A DNA stretch of 64,000 nt from Giesbergeria sp. (GTDB lineage Bacteria > Pseudomonadota > Gammaproteobacteria > Burkholderiales > Burkholderiaceae_C), in the NCBI RefSeq assembly GCF_028686475.1, contig NZ_JAQUCA010000019.1:1-64000 (forward strand), given 5' to 3'. The notes under the pieces are model-generated. The model saw nothing but the letters and a program-made list of their open reading frames with translations. It had not been told where the DNA came from and did not search any database. How positions within the stretch are numbered: the first letter of the stretch is position 1; every line of letters begins with the position of its first letter. Shown piece after piece: positions 62,849-64,000 of this stretch. A program made the translations under genes and the position numbers.

Positions 62849-64000
62849 CTAGGGATTGGGATTTTCAAACACACGCGCCAATAGCGCACCAGCATAGCAT
62901 TCTTGCAGCGGAATCCAGACCCGCATCGGGTTGCCTGCGGCCACCTGCACCGGCTGGCCGTCGGCGTTACGCATCTGCTCCAAGCGCACTTGGATATTGC
63001 CACTGGGATGGATAATTTCAATCAAATCCCCCACGGCAAAGCGGTTTTTGGTTTCCACCTCGGCCCAGCCGTCTTGCACGCCGCGCACTTCACCCACAAA
63101 CTGGCTACGGTGGGCGATGGAATGGCCGGTGATGTAATTTTGGTACTCTTGGCTGGGGCGGCGCTCTAACAAGCCACCGGTGTAACCCCGGTTGGCCAAG
63201 CCCTCCAACTCCAGCAGCAGCTCGGGGTTGAATGGGCGACCAGCCACCGCGTCGTCGATGGCACGGCGATAGACCTGCGCGGTGCGCGCCACGTAATACA
63301 GGCTCTTGGTGCGGCCTTCAATCTTGAGCGAATCCACCCCAATCTGCGTCAGCCGGGCTACATGTTCCACGGCGCGCAAGTCTTTGCTGTTCATGATGTA
63401 GGTGCCATGCTCATCTTCCATGATGGGCATGAGTTCGCCGGGGCGGCCAATTTCTTCAATCAAATAGACTTGGTCCGCCGCTGGATGACGTTGGCCGTCG
63501 CCGCAGGAGGAGAAGGCTTGTTCCGCCTCTTGCTGGGCGGCAGCAAAGTTAAAGTCGCCCTCGATGCGTGTGGCGATGGCTTCGCCGGTGCTGGGGTCTA
63601 GGGCCGCGCTTTGGGTTTTGTATTCCCAGCGGCAAGCATTGGTGCAAGTGCCTTGGTTGGGGTCACGGCGGTTGAAGTAGCCCGACAGCAAACAACGGCC
63701 CGAGTAGGCGATGCACAGCGCGCCATGCACAAACACTTCCAATTCCATATCCGGGCATTCTTGGCGGATTTTTTCAATCTCGTCCAAGCTCAGTTCACGC
63801 GACAAAATGATGCGCTCCACGCCCATTTTTTGCCAAAACTTGACGGTGGCCCAGTTGGTGGTATTGGCCTGCACCGATAGGTGAATCACTTGCTCCGGCC
63901 ATTGCTCTTTCACCATCATGATGAGGCCGGGGTCGGCCATGATGAGGGCATCGGGGCGCAGCGCAATCACCGGCTCAATGTCGCGCAGGTAGGTGCGTAC
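62849..64000 (-). CDS. trhP: U32 peptidase family protein, tRNA hydroxylation-type (TrhP/YegQ), 5' truncated by window
   Basis: The frame is open to the window edge, so the N-terminus is missing; about 384 codons are visible. U32 features: LSVQANTTNWATVKFWQKMGVERIILSREL, the EVFVHGALCIAYSGRCLLSGYF signature, NQGTCTNACRWEY with Cys residues that ligate an iron-sulphur cluster in TrhP-type members, and the C-terminal SLKIEGRTKS and GDLIEIIHP regions. The YegQ/TrhP branch takes part in 5-hydroxyuridine formation at tRNA wobble positions. It ends 30 bases before the IscB relic. Confidence 0.88.
   Translation of the reverse strand, partial: VRTYLRDIEPVIALRPDALIMADPGLIMMVKEQWPEQVIHLSVQANTTNWATVKFWQKMGVERIILSRELSLDEIEKIRQECPDMELEVFVHGALCIAYSGRCLLSGYFNRRDPNQGTCTNACRWEYKTQSAALDPSTGEAIATRIEGDFNFAAAQQEAEQAFSSCGDGQRHPAADQVYLIEEIGRPGELMPIMEDEHGTYIMNSKDLRAVEHVARLTQIGVDSLKIEGRTKSLYYVARTAQVYRRAIDDAVAGRPFNPELLLELEGLANRGYTGGLLERRPSQEYQNYITGHSIAHRSQFVGEVRGVQDGWAEVETKNRFAVGDLIEIIHPSGNIQVRLEQMRNADGQPVQVAAGNPMRVWIPLQECYAGALLARVFENPNP

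Overview
The window looks like a chromosomal segment of a betaproteobacterium of the order Burkholderiales, most likely Comamonadaceae-like. This is inferred from gene content and order (tsaB-rimI-UDG-like, porin-glnK-amtB, yajC-secD-secF-DUF1631, GTG-start ruvB), the protein sequences and the moderately high GC; no rRNA is present to fix a genus. No tRNA, rRNA or CRISPR array was recognised.

Layout. 0-7.3 kb: a broken Rpn-type nuclease tail, ferredoxin-NADP reductase, CorA, the UDG-like/rimI/tsaB operon and a nitrogen operon (porin, glnK, amtB) behind a convincing sigma-54 promoter with an upstream NtrC palindrome. 7.4-24.7 kb: comM, an orphan GspE/PilB-type ATPase, a lipoprotein, pepP, an unusual in-frame PncC-MurU fusion, pgpA, a DUF4139 protein, a LolD-type ATPase, lplT, alr, a metallochaperone-like protein, a di-haem cytochrome c peroxidase, a chemoreceptor and ruvA. 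24.7-26.5 kb: a complete IscB element (OMEGA-type RNA-guided nuclease plus omega RNA, no transposase). 26.5-40.9 kb: a tetR-controlled aromatic catabolic cluster on the plus strand. It encodes a C-C hydrolase, a LigA/LigB-type extradiol dioxygenase, a Rieske ferredoxin, dioxygenase alpha and beta subunits, a dihydrodiol dehydrogenase, a Liv-type substrate-binding protein, a feruloyl-CoA-synthase-like ligase, a ferredoxin reductase, LivH, a LivM-LivG fusion, LivF and a hotdog thioesterase. 41-52.6 kb: a cysteine-rich membrane protein, yajC-secD-secF, DUF1631, a hydroxypyruvate isomerase-like protein, a chemoreceptor and a carbonic-anhydrase-like protein lacking zinc ligands. 52.6-54.1 kb: a second IscB element whose protein has lost the RuvC-II glutamate and most of the HNH domain in one in-frame deletion but keeps its omega RNA. 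54.1-64 kb: ruvB, a membrane fusion protein and FtsX-type permease, a UPF0149 protein, a chemoreceptor, a DUF4124 protein, an old-yellow-enzyme, a GST, a solo right end of a third IscB element, and a truncated U32 peptidase family gene.

How things work together. The catabolic cluster reads as uptake of an aromatic acid, possible CoA activation, ring dihydroxylation, re-aromatisation to a catechol, extradiol cleavage and hydrolysis. The lower pathway (hydratase, aldolase, dehydrogenase) is not in the window. The porin-glnK-amtB operon is ammonium scavenging under NtrC control.

The most interesting signal is the IscB family. Copy 2 appears to be nuclease-dead beside an intact omega RNA. At all three element ends the iscB stop codon overlaps the start codon of an unrelated host gene (ruvA, the carbonic-anhydrase-like gene, gst) in the same TGATGA junction. 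Copy 1 supplies the last codons and the stop of tetR, so its guide should come from the tetR 3' end.
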